Below are positions 9,780-20,088 of a DNA stretch of 64,000 bases, one piece after another. The notes under the pieces are model-generated. The model worked only from the letters and a program-made list of their open reading frames with translations. It was not told where the DNA came from and made no database searches. The stretch lies in contig KZ111160.1 in assembly GCA_002077045.2 (NCBI GenBank), forward strand, positions 1 through 64,000, read 5' to 3'. This stretch comes from Rachicladosporium sp. CCFEE 5018 (taxonomy: Eukaryota > Ascomycota > Dothideomycetes > Cladosporiales > Cladosporiaceae). The first letter of the stretch is position 1, and every line of letters starts with the position of its first letter. Position numbers and translations under genes: made by a program.

Positions 9780-11835
9780 TCACACCAGATCCCCGTAAAC
9801 CATCCCTCCCCTCCCTTTCTGTCTACTGTCAGCCTTCTCCTTCATCGCCCGTCCAAACATCCTCCTCAGACTGAATCCTTTCTTCTTATCCGTGCCAGCG
9901 ATGGAAGGCGCGGCTGTCGACTCAACCCTACTCACGCCAGGTCTACCCTTCTCCATTCCGGCGCTCGCGGAAGGCGTCAAAGGCTCCGTACTGGGAAATA
10001 GGGCCAGTCGTTGGGTCGAGGAACGGGCGTCGGTCTGTTGCGACTGAAGTGAGTCGCCTGTGGGCTGAAGTTTGCTATCAGTAGGCGATGGTCCTTTGTC
10101 TGGGGACGCCGCGTTGGAAGCGGGAGGAGTAGGCAAGGCGGTGAGAGGACCCTGGGCTGGAGTCTCGAGGTGCTTCTTGCGGACCGAGAGGCGGCGGGCG
10201 AAGCGGGTGCTGTGGATTACGAATTAGTGAGAGGCACCGGAATGTGGGGAGAATAAGGTGGTGGTACCCAGCTATGGAGTCGCGCTTAGATTTGTGAGGG
10301 TCTGCTGGGTCAACTTTGCTCAGGGCAGCGGTATCTTTACTTTGCGCGCGGGCGTTGGGAGACGAGGTCTGCTGTTCGACACCGCGACTAGCAGGTCGGA
10401 GAGCTGTAGCTACGTTGTCACCCCAGGTTGCAGCTCGGGCGGGCTTCGCTGAGCCGTTTGTCACTGGCTTATGCTCAGCGCGTTGGTCGCTTGAGCTCTG
10501 TCCTCTTGCTCTCCGGATAACGGTCGCTGACGCCGAGCGAATGCTGCCTTGCTCGGCGAGCTCGCCATTCGAGTACCCGCGAGAAGGCGTTGGGCCAGTC
10601 TGCTTGAGGTACTCTGCGAGATCGGCAGTGTCGCCTCTCGAGACTGTTCGAGCAGCGCGCGGGGTCGCAGAATTGGCTGTCTTTGGTCGCGGTGAGACTG
10701 TGCTCGCCCTGCTTGTGGCCCTACCTGGGGACACTGGGGTCGCACGGGGAGACTCATATCGATCTGCGAATGGTACAGGGTGCGGCTTCGATCCGTTCGT
10801 ACGCCCAGCTCCACCCCTCGTGTCTGGCATCTGCGGGAGAGGCTTGTCAAGACTTGCGAACGATGGCTTGCGCACCGAAGCCCCATCGCCGCTGAACTTC
10901 GATCGTGGGAGGCTAGATAGGATGGAGGATGCGCCAATCGAGCCTGACCTGCTGTGAGGTCGCTGTCTCCGACTGACAGCCGCAGCAAGTCTTGACATCT
11001 CGCTGATGACCGACGCAAGCTGATGGAGGTTCTCCTTCAGTTCTACGCCTTTCTGCTGCACATCACGCAGACATTGCTTCCAGCCCTGCTCGTTCCCACG
11101 CATGGCGCCATATATCGCGTCGAGATCTTCCTTCTCCTTTGGCCAGCCCTCTTCAATTGTGTCAAGGTATCTTCCTAGATCCTTAGTGGCGATCTTCCCT
11201 TGCTGTGCGTCCAACAACGCTGCATTCATAGCTCTCGTAGTCCGATCGATGATCTTCTCGATCTTGTCGTTCCCGTCCAGCAGCTGTGTCCTGAACTTCC
11301 GATCCTCCAGCATCGTCTCGAAGACGTCCAGATGCGCCATCGGCAACTTCAAGAACTTGATACGCTCCTCTATATCTTTGATCGCAAGATCAAAGTCCTC
11401 CATCGTCCTCTCCAGGAAGTTGTCAACTTCATCTACATGCGTCTGTAGAATCTTGACGACCTCCTCGTCCGATTTCGCAGCTTGTTGCTGCAGCAGATGC
11501 ATACCGAACACAATCTGGGCCATAAGCTTCACCAATGGGTGATGCTGTGCGCTAGGCTTCTGCTCCAACCTCGTCGTCCAGCTATCGTCGTAGTGTGCTG
11601 CATCCAAGATCTTCTGCCTCCTCGTTTCCGCTGAAGCTTCGATCGATCTAGGCTGGTGATCCTCCGTGGACTCGAGAATCGACTCCTCGAAGGCTGCCTG
11701 CATAGCTGGTACCGGATGCGTCGGAGGCTCCATGGCCAGCGCATCCTCGTCGTCGCTCGTTGCTGCCTCGTCAGCGGAGGCAGCGGACACAAAGTCCTCG
11801 TCGCTCTCGGACGACACCTGCGGGTGGACGACCAT
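9780..11835 (-). CDS. Coiled-coil protein with acidic N-terminus and disordered Ser/Arg/Pro tail, function unknown
   Basis: Two exons: 11835-10268 and 10209-9780, with a 58-base intron (GTACCA...CACAG, phase 2) that joins DSIAG to TRFARRLSVRKK, giving 665 residues. Residues 1-50 are acidic (SSESDEDFVSAAS, SDDEDALAMEPP). Residues about 75-300 are strongly helical and heptad-like (HVDEVDNFLERTMEDFDLAIKD and following), typical of a coiled coil or a BAR-like helical bundle. After 310 the chain is Ser/Pro/Arg-rich low complexity, with TPxxP-type motifs. The tail ends with a basic amphipathic patch (KKKGFSLRRMFGRAMKEKAD). I do not recognise the family. A cytoskeletal or membrane-associated scaffold would fit but is inference. 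The 3' 759 bases lie within the duplicated block. Confidence 0.7.
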
Positions 11836-12812
11836 TGTTGATGTTGGTGATTAGACGAACTACCGACAGGACTCGAAATAAACGGTTTTACGAGGCCAAT
11901 GCACTTTTATGCAGTGCTACGGTGCTATCCTTGAGACCCCTGCAGCGGGTCCTTCGGGGAGGCTTGACATGGGCTGTGGAGATCATGGCTTGGGAGATGG
12001 CATGATCTCGACTGTGAAGCAGTGCATTCACATAAGACTAGACGTACAATGTGAATGTACCGAGTGTGCTAGCACTGACGGTCCTGTGGATGGATTCGTT
12101 ATAGCCCGTTGCGCTGTCTAATGTAGGGGTCTCATCCGGTGGACCCACGAGGCCAAACTCTAACGAACTCCAACGGCCCCATCACACGAGGCGTTGCGTC
12201 GTTGGATGACTGACCGCATCGAGTGGCAGATCATGTTTGCTAAGCGAAGGGCTTATGAAGATAAGTCATGGTAGACAGTGCTAGACATTATTGCACTAAG
12301 GTGCTGCGCTCGAAGCCATCTGCTAGACTGATGTGCAGATCGGGTCGGCAAGAAAATCATCGTACTGTAGTTCGATAGTCAATTTCGCCGTGAGCATCCC
12401 TTCGAGCACGGTGAATGCTAGAGACGGGAAGTCCAGCTGGTCAGGATGGAATATGGTCCTTCGATCATCAGTCCAACGCGGATCAGACCAGAGCTCAAGC
12501 ATCGGGTCGTGATGGAAGATGCCAATCTGTGCCATGTCTTGAAGCAAACCCCGTTCATGATTGGCGCGCATGAACTGGGGGTCCGTGCCTCGACCGTCCC
12601 ATAGCGCGTTCGTCAATTACGAGACGCGACTCTGTATAATCAAATTCTAACGTAAATGCCGTTCTCCAACTCTCAGGCAAGACAAATGCGTCCAGAGCGT
12701 AAGACCGACCTCGAAGCTCTGATATGGGTCAGCTGATAGGTACCAACTAAGTCTGACCTGGACTCGCGATTTGCACTCGATAGTGTGAAGCACAGCAGAA
12801 CCACTCAATGCA
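11836..12812. other. Intergenic; contains a 97-codon minus-strand frame that may be a gene remnant
   Basis: This is the divergent region between the coiled-coil gene (minus) and the hypothetical gene at 12813 (plus). The frame 12323-12616 on the minus strand has a protein-like composition (DPQFMRANHERGLLQDM, FHPDQLDFPSLAFTVLEGML). However, it begins at TTG directly after a stop, and I found no exon that could supply an ATG. It may be a decayed exon. The rest shows nothing. Confidence 0.3.
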
Positions 12813-14294
12813 ATGCCATCAGTGGACAGCTCAGACACCCCGCCTGCTGGCCCAGTGAAACGAACAGTGCACAACTGGAGGCAGCTTGAGACTCCCATGG
12901 TACAGCATGACTTCGATGGCGAACCCGATATTCTGAATTTGACATTCGATCGTCGACTCGAACTTCGAAAAGTTCTAGAAGTGTTGTTCGCGGATGTCAG
13001 AAAGTCCACTGGACGAGCTGTGCAAGTCCAAGCTGATGTCAAGATTCGTCTCGCTGGCCCTGCCGAAGAACACGTCTATAATGTGAATCTGACTGACAAG
13101 GCTTTTGATGCGGCAGCTTTTGACAAGGAGCTAGCCCAGAGCACAAGTAATCAGAAGCGCAAAGCAGGGCCTGCCAGTGCCGCGGAGTCGTCTCCAGGTC
13201 CTCATCAGCAGACCCAGCAAACTCCTATCGCGCGAGCAGGGCACTTGCCACCTGCACTAGGGGAGCAAGCCGGCGCCGCTTCTTCGTCGGTGAGCGCGCC
13301 GAACGACGCTCTCTCGGTCGTCGAGATCCGATCAGCTCTTGGTAGCCAGGTCAATGGACAGTCTCCAAAGCTTGCAGCCAATGGCAGCCATGCAAGACCT
13401 CCCATCAACGGTCAGACTGTCACGAGTGCCCTAGGAACGACTCCGCTAGCACAAGCCACGAGTACAGATGGTGTTGCTCCATCCCTCAAGGTTTTCGTCA
13501 ATCCGTCCCTAGGTAAGCTCGCTCCACCTGCGGAGTCGGACGAGCAGCGCGCTGCGAAACGCGCACGAACAGACGGGCCCGTAACCATTGATCTGAGAAA
13601 CGAAGATGATCCACACCAAGCACTACATCAAGCTGTGGCACTGCTCAAGCGGCAAGGTTCAGATGGCGACCTCGAGAAACTTACGCGCTTCATCAAGGAC
13701 TGGCACAATCAATGGACTCAGCAAGGCTCTTGGTTGTTTGATAACATCAATCGCCTGGTCAATGCCCCTGCGCAGTCAGGCGGTCCCACTCCTGGATCGA
13801 TTGCAACAAATCTGCGCAAGATTGAGCGAAGGATTGATCATGTGCAGGGGGTCATTGGGCAAAGCATCAACACAGCAAACTTCTTCGTCATGGCCGAGCT
13901 CGCGAACGCCAATCGCTTGCTGCCGTGGCTCGAAGATTGTCGCAAGACAGGCGCTAACAAGGTGCAAGAACGTGACGACGCTTGGCGCAGTAAGACCGCG
14001 GCATTCCATGATGGTGCGCGGTATGCTCGTGCGGCCGCCGAGAAGATGATCGAAGAGCGACTAGAGCAGCAACAGCGAATGATTGAGAAGCAGCAAGGTC
14101 TTCTCGCCAGATTCTTGCAAGCCAATGACATTGACCTTGATGCCGAGGACAAGGCATCAGAAGGCACAGACGAACGAGAAGAGAGCTTAGGTGCTCAGCT
14201 CACGAGAGAATTGGACGAGCAGGAGATACGAGGACGGGAAGATGCGAGGGCCAAGTCTGGCGCAGAGCCGATTGCCGTCGATGACGATGGGTAA
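12813..14294 (+). CDS. Hypothetical nuclear-type protein, 493 residues
   Basis: A single exon from ATG 12813 to the stop at 14294. No family recognised. Residues 35-110 form a compact-looking N-terminal block (FDGEPDILNLTFDRRLELRKVLEVLF, abbreviated here to its ends FDGEP and VLEVLF). A basic patch, NQKRKAG, comes near 112 and KRARTDG near 249; both look like nuclear localisation signals. Residues 115-240 are Ala/Ser/Gln-rich and disordered. Residues 265-450 are helical, with WHNQWTQQGSWLFDNINRL and a coiled-coil segment rich in Glu/Gln (EERLEQQQRMIEKQQGLL). The acidic C-terminus ends IAVDDDG. I would call it conserved fungal, function unknown. The stop lies two bases from the convergent DSD1 stop at 14297, so the two transcripts must overlap at their 3' ends. 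Confidence 0.7.
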   Translation: MPSVDSSDTPPAGPVKRTVHNWRQLETPMVQHDFDGEPDILNLTFDRRLELRKVLEVLFADVRKSTGRAVQVQADVKIRLAGPAEEHVYNVNLTDKAFDAAAFDKELAQSTSNQKRKAGPASAAESSPGPHQQTQQTPIARAGHLPPALGEQAGAASSSVSAPNDALSVVEIRSALGSQVNGQSPKLAANGSHARPPINGQTVTSALGTTPLAQATSTDGVAPSLKVFVNPSLGKLAPPAESDEQRAAKRARTDGPVTIDLRNEDDPHQALHQAVALLKRQGSDGDLEKLTRFIKDWHNQWTQQGSWLFDNINRLVNAPAQSGGPTPGSIATNLRKIERRIDHVQGVIGQSINTANFFVMAELANANRLLPWLEDCRKTGANKVQERDDAWRSKTAAFHDGARYARAAAEKMIEERLEQQQRMIEKQQGLLARFLQANDIDLDAEDKASEGTDEREESLGAQLTRELDEQEIRGREDARAKSGAEPIAVDDDG

Positions 14295-14296
14295 GC

Positions 14297-15848
14297 CTAC
14301 CACCCACGCCACCTTATCCACACATCAACGACCTTGTTTGGATCGTCGGAGTCAGAGTCGACGATCAAGTACCAGCCAAAGTTCGGACCGTTCATGCAAG
14401 CATGATTCGGATAGATCATGAGCTTCTCACTGACTTGTAGTCGCCTGATCTTGTCAGCTGAGCCTTCCCATGTCAATACCCCATGCTCCTGGCTGATGCG
14501 ACCAACGACCCAGCCTGTGCGCTCGCTTTCTGGATCGTATACCTGACCTTGCCGCTCTGGCCACGCCGAGACGACACCCCAGCCATCGTAGCTTTTACAT
14601 GGCTCGCGACCAAGTACGATCGAGCCTGCTGCCATCATGGCTTCCGGCTTGCCTCGGTCGTCGTACACACTTGTGACTTCAACAAGGGTGCGTAGACCAA
14701 GATCAGCGAACGATAGCATGCTCCCTGCTGACTCTGAAGTAGCTTTTGCAGGGCGTGCGCGAGTGGCGAGTTGCTGCATGTCAAGCACTGCATATACGCC
14801 GGCATGCAGCTCGACCTCGAACGATCGATTGACACGCTCGAGGAGGTCTCTATACTCCTCCCCGCTCTCACTATGGTCAAAAATGTTCTGTGTCGAAGTC
14901 GTCGTTGGTGTGGCGCCCAGCGAGAGCACCATCTTTGGTGCATCTGGATCTCTCGATGCAACTGCACCCGCACACTTCAGAAATTCGATCGCCGCCTCCT
15001 CGAGCCCGCGCAGCTCATCAGAGAATGCTTTGAGGGCCTCTCCGGGACTGCCGACAGCATATGAATGACCCATATGGGCGTACAGACCGGTGACCTTCGT
15101 CCGCGTAGATGCATTGAGCGCGTACGCCAAATCCGCTAGCTGACCAGATCCAATGGCAACCCCAGCTCGGTGATAGCCGACATCCACCTTGACGAAGACA
15201 GGAATCTGACCTGGCCATGTGCTTTCGTGTACGTCGTTCAGCAGAGCCACTTGGTCTTTGTGATCGACGAACAGGGACACGCTGCCCTCGTCGAGCTGTC
15301 GGACTACAGCACCGAGACGCGGTATCGATGATGCAGAGACGGGCAGACCATAGATGACCTGTTCGCAATCAGTCAAGGGCAATGGGATCAGGGCCAGACA
15401 GCGACGTGCGTACATTAACGGTCTTGCCTTCCTTCTTGCACTCCTGAAGGTACGGCACCAGATGCTCGATCTCGGAAACCGTACTCGCCACAAGCTTCAC
15501 ATCCTGTGTCTTCGCCAACTTGCAACCTTGTCAACTCGGTGGTCTACACAAGCAAAGTCGGCCAGGTCAGCGAATCCGAATGATCGTAAGCGATGATCTA
15601 TTCACGCGTACCTTATGTGTCTTGACATGTGGTCGAAAGCCTACACCCAACCTCCGCGTGGTCTCGAGCATCAACTTGCAATTCCGCCTCGCGACCGCAG
15701 CGTCTATGACCACAGCGGGTGCCTGGGCATCTTTGAGTGCTCGGCCGACGTAGTGTTCTCGCAGAGCTGCGGTTGATGGACTTGGGTGAAAGCTCGGCGC
15801 GTGGAACACTGGCTGGTCAGCTGCATCGCGATGCTTCGAATCTGCCAT
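14297..15848 (-). CDS. DSD1: D-serine dehydratase (PLP fold-type III, zinc-dependent)
   Basis: Eukaryotic D-serine dehydratase converts D-serine to pyruvate and ammonia using PLP and zinc. Exon 1 is 15848-15612 and ends with the PLP-lysine motif RPHVKTHK. Exon 3 is 15358-14297 and starts VIYGLPVSASSIPRL. It carries MVLSLGATPT, the ELHAGVYAVLDMQQ region and the zinc site PNHAC (His and Cys) near the C-terminus. Exon 2 (between GTACGC at 15611 and GTACGC at 15413) is problematic. From a TAG acceptor (15543) it reads TTELTRLQVGED, as the family does, then must shift by two bases near 15505-15507 to read TQDVKLVASTVSEIEHLVPYL. An alternative AAG acceptor (exon 15518-15414) keeps the frame but drops about eight conserved residues. 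It is therefore either a two-base deletion in an ACAC run, a consensus error, or unusual splicing. Expected length is about 475 residues. Confidence 0.85.
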
Positions 15849-16095
15849 GATTGCGGCACGCGAAGCAATATCTCAAGTCCTCGGTCACGACATTGACGAC
15901 TGCGTCTTCACTTAATATGTGGAAGTGCTTCCGCCTCAGTCACAGCCATCGGACAATCCTGCGTCCGATGCCGCTCGACAATCACAAGGTACCTACTTGC
16001 TAACCAGATGTGACCGCATACGCATATGCATGGACGATAGTTGGGAGTAGTACGACATGGCATAGCACACCTCTATATAACACGTTGGGTATATG

Positions 16096-18157
16096 CTACG
16101 GTACACCTAGCCCATTCACTTCACCCTGCTCGTTCCGCACAGCCCCATCAACAGAGTAGCTAGCCCGCCATCGTAGCTTGACCGCTGTGCCTTTGCCGCG
16201 TTCTACGCCTTGCACGCGGACGGTCTGCGTGATGCCGTCTTTCTGCCCGGCTGCGAGCGTCCGTGAAGACTGCGGTGAGAGAGCTAGTGTGAGACCCTAG
16301 AAGGCGCGTTAGCAGGTGAATCAAGATCTAGGGAAAGGAGCAGGAGCCTACCTTTGTCACCGCTAGTTGGAACGTCAAGTCCGTGATCGCTGACGCAGTA
16401 GCATTTGATATCCGGCTGTTGACCAATAATTCCGTCTCACTCGGTCGCGAAACGGAGAAGACTGTTCGTATCGTCGAGTTCGTCACGGTGAGTTCTTGCG
16501 GCTGATCTGGGAGTGCGGAGCTGAACGTCCACTCGTCTTCTGCTGCCGCTGGTGCTGATGGCTTGGTATCGCCACCTAGCCCAAGCAAGTCCAGATTTGC
16601 AGCACCTGGCGGAGGGGCTTGCGAAGGCGGCGCAGGGGATCGGGACTGGAACTGCATTGGCGAGGCCGTTCGCGAGGGCGTATTGAGTGCGGCGAAAGGG
16701 TCGTTCTTCTTGGGTGGAGGGGGAGGCTGTGATGAGCTCGGAATGGGTGTTGCAGGTTTCGACGATTGTGGTGCGATCGAGCCAAAGAGATCTTGACTTG
16801 CGTTCTGAGGCGCTTGAGAGGAAAGTCGGGCGGGGATTGAGGGCTGTGAGGGCGTCTGTTGTCGCGAGGCGGAGAATTGCGCCATAATATCTGCGTTGCC
16901 CATTGCTGGGAATTTGGAAGTGCCGTTTGTGGTGGAGGAGCCGAGGGAGATGCCACCACCGGAGCCGTAATTGCCGTCGCCCATGTTGAGGCCGAGGAGG
17001 TCGTCTTCGAGCGCGTTGCCTACAGGTTGCCGCGCTTGACTCGATTGTTGCGATTGTGCAGGCGCACTTGCATCCTCCATACCACCAAAGTCGATAAGTG
17101 ACAATTCGTTGTCTGGTCCTTTCCGTACGCCGGCGCCACTCGTTCCCAAAGTCCCCTTCGGTATAGCATTCGCTGCTTCTAAGTCTCCCTTCTTCACGAG
17201 CTTGTACCGCTCAATCGTCCGATGAATACTGTCATTGATCTCAAACAGCTTCGCCACAGCCTCCGTATCTTCGCTCTCCTCCTCACACATCTTCTGGATC
17301 TTCGGACTCGCGCTTGCAAGTGCATTCGCCAACTCCTCATACACATCACCCTCCTTGATCTCCTCTCCGACCTTATAACCCTGCAGCATCTCCTCCAACA
17401 GCTTCGCTTTCTGTTGTATCCTTCCCACCTCCTCCGCCGCCTTCGCCCTGTAGTCCGTCTTCCGCCGTGTGTCATACCCAGCCATGACCTTCATCAGCTT
17501 ATTGGCCTCCTGCAAATCGTGCGGCGTTCCCCGTCTGATCAGTTCCTGTAACTTCGCGCTCTGCGCTTCTCGTTCCTCCGCCTCCATCTCATCCGCGCTT
17601 TTCAAATTATCGCTCGGATTCAGCACCGCTGCATCCTCGCGCCGTACTTCAGGGAATTGGTAGCCCTTGTGATGTAGCAAGCGGTGCATGTCCCGCACGA
17701 ACCCCAGATCCTCGCGATACTTGGAGGTCTCGCATATCGTCTTCCGCCATTCCTCGATCAACTCCAGGATTCTGTTCTGCACTCTCGTCGTCCTGATTGG
17801 TGGCCGTTCCGGAAATCTCCTCACCAACTCATTCAGAAAGTCCTTCGTACTTATCTGGAGCTGGAATGGATACCCGCAATTCTTCACACATATGTCCAGT
17901 AAGCTTAGCGCTAGGAGGGAAACGTTCGGGTTACGGTGATTGATATAGCCTACTATACTCACTGCTGCTTCGCGCGGTGCGGAGCCTTTCTTGGAGTTTA
18001 TTAGGTCAGCTATCTCCAGGCAAAGGGCGAGATTTGGTTCGTAGTTTTCCGGGGAACAGGCATTCTGAATGTAGCGCTGTAGGAGCGTCGCGGCGGCCTC
18101 GGTGGGGTAGGCAAAGCGGTCGCGGGCGGCGTAGCGGGCGGAGGCTGCCTCCATCAT
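16096..18157 (-). CDS. GGA-type clathrin adaptor (VHS-GAT-GAE)
   Basis: Two exons: 18157-16352 and 16296-16096, with a 55-base intron (GTAGGC...TCTAG, phase 0), giving 668 residues. GGA proteins are monomeric, Arf-dependent adaptors that sort cargo from the trans-Golgi to endosomes. Domains seen: VHS at about 20-160 (TEAAATLLQRYIQNACSPEN, then ALSLLDICVKNCGYPFQ), a helical GAT domain at about 190-340 (GTPHDLQEANKLMKVMAGYD) and a disordered hinge rich in Pro/Ser/Gln, with clathrin-box-like LIDFG and DLLGL motifs. The gamma-ear (GAE) domain at about 545-668 is completed only by exon 2 (GLTLALSPQSSRTLAAGQKDG). Length and order fit yeast Gga1/Gga2. The start MMEAASARY is the first ATG. The gene is divergent from TSR3, with about 380 bases between them. 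Confidence 0.93.
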
Positions 18158-18540
18158 GGGTGGTGGGGGCGATGGCCTCGAGATTGGGTGAAGGGCTAGG
18201 ACATTCGATTGTCGTAGGGCATGTGGTATCTTCAGCGCTCACCTCAGTAATCAATTTGAGGTTTATGGGTTCTGGTAAGCTGGCGGTTCATGTGCGTGGT
18301 GAGGACTTGGGCGTTGTGGGACCTGAGATATGACGTGGGGTAACATTTGTTCATTGTAGGTGATTTGACATGTGCTCGCCACTCCTCTTCTACATCGTTC
18401 ACGACTGCACGCATCTGCTTGAGATCTGCTTGGAGAGCCCTCCAATCGACGTTAGATCGATCTAGAACCCTAGCTGTAGCAAGAAACCTGCTCCCCGGGT
18501 CGACTAAGCACTTTCCTGGGCCATCTGCAATACCATAGCA
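18158..18540. promoter_or_regulatory. Divergent intergenic region between GGA adaptor and TSR3
   Basis: 383 bases between two start codons that face away from each other, so it must hold both promoters. No motif stands out. A minus-strand frame (18244-18618) crosses this region into TSR3 and is not credited as a gene. Confidence 0.5.
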
Positions 18541-19770
18541 ATGCGCCACAAGAAAGACCTCTCCTCCAAAGGCAAGAAAGGCGCTAACAACGGCCGCACC
18601 TTCGCCCAGCATACTCACCCCGAGCGAGAAAATGGTCTCGGAGGCGGCAAACGCCCAGCCTTCAAAGCCGCAGCCTGGGATCTAAACCACTGCGATGCAA
18701 AACGTTGCTCAGGCAAGAAGCTGATCCGGCTTGGGCTCATGCGAGAGCTACACGTGGGTCAAAAGCATCCTGGTGTGATCATATCACCTAAAGCGAAGAC
18801 TATCATCTCGCCTGCAGATCGGGAGATCCTGGAGCAGTTTGGTGCGGCAGTTGTGGAGGCATCCTGGAACAGGATAGAGGAGGTGCCGTTTGCGAAGATC
18901 GGAGGGAAGAATGAGCGGCTACTGCCCTATCTCATTGCTGCAAATCCCACGAACTACGGCAAGCCCTGGCGGCTCAACTGCGTGGAAGCCTTGGCAGCAG
19001 CGTTCTGGATCTGTGGGCATAGGGAATGGGCAGAGGATATTCTGGGACCATTCAGCTACGGCGAGGCATTTCTGGAAATTAATGATGCGCCTTTGAGGCG
19101 TTATGCGGCATCGGCGGATGAGGAGGGGATTAAGCAGGCGGAGAAGGACTGGCTGGAGAAGATTGAGGGAGAGTGGAAGAAGGATCGAGAGGAGAAAGGG
19201 GAGCATCAGGGCCAGGAGGACGTATGGGCTGGAGGGAATATGAATAGGCGGGATGTTGGGCGTGATGATGAGAGTGACGAGCATGGTAGTGGTGAGGAGG
19301 ACGAGGATAGCGATGGGAGTAGTCTGGGTGGGATCCAACTTGGTGGCCCGAAGCCTGGCCAGAAGTCCTCGAATGAGGACGGTGAGGAAGAGGAAGAGGA
19401 GATTGACCCCTTCGCTCTCCCGCCCTCGGATGACGAAGAAGAGATGACGGAGCTGCGCCGGCGCGTACTAGCATCGAAACCCTTCGTCAATCCTTCGAAG
19501 CATCCTCAACCTGACACCGACCGCGCAGCGCCAGAACGACTGACACGACCCTCTCAGCCTGCGTTACCGATCGACTCTGATGCTGAGTCTGGCTCAGATA
19601 TTGGCGATCAGGAGGACAACGATTTCGACAACATCATGAACGCCGCTCCCATCACGGATCGTGCTGGCATTGCAGCGGCGCAACGGAAACGCAACATGGA
19701 GAGGGAGGGCAAGTTGAGCGTGAAGTTTAGTCGGACGGTGGTGGATGCGCCGAGGAAGCAGCCTGGGTAG
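18541..19770 (+). CDS. TSR3: 18S rRNA aminocarboxypropyltransferase Tsr3
   Basis: A single exon of 409 residues. Tsr3 transfers the 3-amino-3-carboxypropyl group of S-adenosylmethionine to the hypermodified uridine (m1acp3-psi, yeast U1191) of 18S rRNA in late cytoplasmic pre-40S particles. Residues 1-40 are basic. The conserved catalytic part lies at about 45-200 (WDLNHCDAKRCSGKKL, then LLPYLIAANPTNYGKPWRLNCVEA given only in part, and GPFSYGEAFLEIN). The C-terminal half is acidic and low-complexity (DDESDEHGSGEEDEDSDG) and longer than in yeast. It finishes with a short basic segment. The start at 18541 matches the family (MRHKKDLSSKGKKG). EMG1, which methylates the same nucleotide, lies 9 kb downstream. 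Confidence 0.95.
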   Translation: MRHKKDLSSKGKKGANNGRTFAQHTHPERENGLGGGKRPAFKAAAWDLNHCDAKRCSGKKLIRLGLMRELHVGQKHPGVIISPKAKTIISPADREILEQFGAAVVEASWNRIEEVPFAKIGGKNERLLPYLIAANPTNYGKPWRLNCVEALAAAFWICGHREWAEDILGPFSYGEAFLEINDAPLRRYAASADEEGIKQAEKDWLEKIEGEWKKDREEKGEHQGQEDVWAGGNMNRRDVGRDDESDEHGSGEEDEDSDGSSLGGIQLGGPKPGQKSSNEDGEEEEEEIDPFALPPSDDEEEMTELRRRVLASKPFVNPSKHPQPDTDRAAPERLTRPSQPALPIDSDAESGSDIGDQEDNDFDNIMNAAPITDRAGIAAAQRKRNMEREGKLSVKFSRTVVDAPRKQPG

Positions 19771-20088
19771 CGAGCCACGTCGAGGGACTACTTGTACAGC
19801 AGTGCCACACACAGACTTTCCAATGACACTTCAGGTTACTCTGCAAGAACCGACCACAAACGATTGTCTTCCCAGGTCTTGGCGAAAATTTGTCGTCCGG
19901 CCAACCGCAAAACGTAAACACTTCGGTCGCGCTTGCCTGCACCGCAGACGGCGGACCAACGCATCGGGAGGAAGTCGTTTGCGCAACACGCACGGCATCC
20001 ATCTCCACGCACACATATCATCATACATACACACGCACATACGCATATACACAACATCTCACCATAGCCCGATGCCGACCAACCCATC
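19771..20088. other. Short intergenic region with CA/CATA-rich leader
   Basis: 318 bases between TSR3 and the ASPM-like gene on the same strand. Positions about 20010-20060 are a run of CACA/CATA repeats, probably 5' untranslated leader of the downstream gene. Confidence 0.5.

Larger units (their letters stand above)
1..10538. repeat. Long direct repeat, copy 1 (exact match to 47289-57826)
   Basis: Every position maps to position + 47288 with no indel. All reading frames give the same proteins in both copies, and I saw no base difference in the stretches I compared. The copy ends where the second N gap starts, so 10538 is set by the gap and is not a natural boundary. The left end coincides with the window edge, so the true repeat may extend further left. 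It holds five complete genes and the 3' part of a sixth. Confidence 0.95.

Noticed and set aside
10316..10957. A 213-codon plus-strand frame within the coiled-coil gene
   Set aside because: Antisense shadow of a low-complexity Ser/Arg/Pro coding region, which keeps other frames open.
18244..18618. A 124-codon minus-strand frame overlapping the TSR3 start
   Set aside because: Partly protein-like, but it lies antisense to the TSR3 N-terminus and in the promoter, has no family, and the TSR3 frame is certain.
20005..20060. CACA/CATA run as a possible microsatellite or regulatory repeat
   Set aside because: Imperfect and short; best read as leader sequence of the ASPM-like gene.
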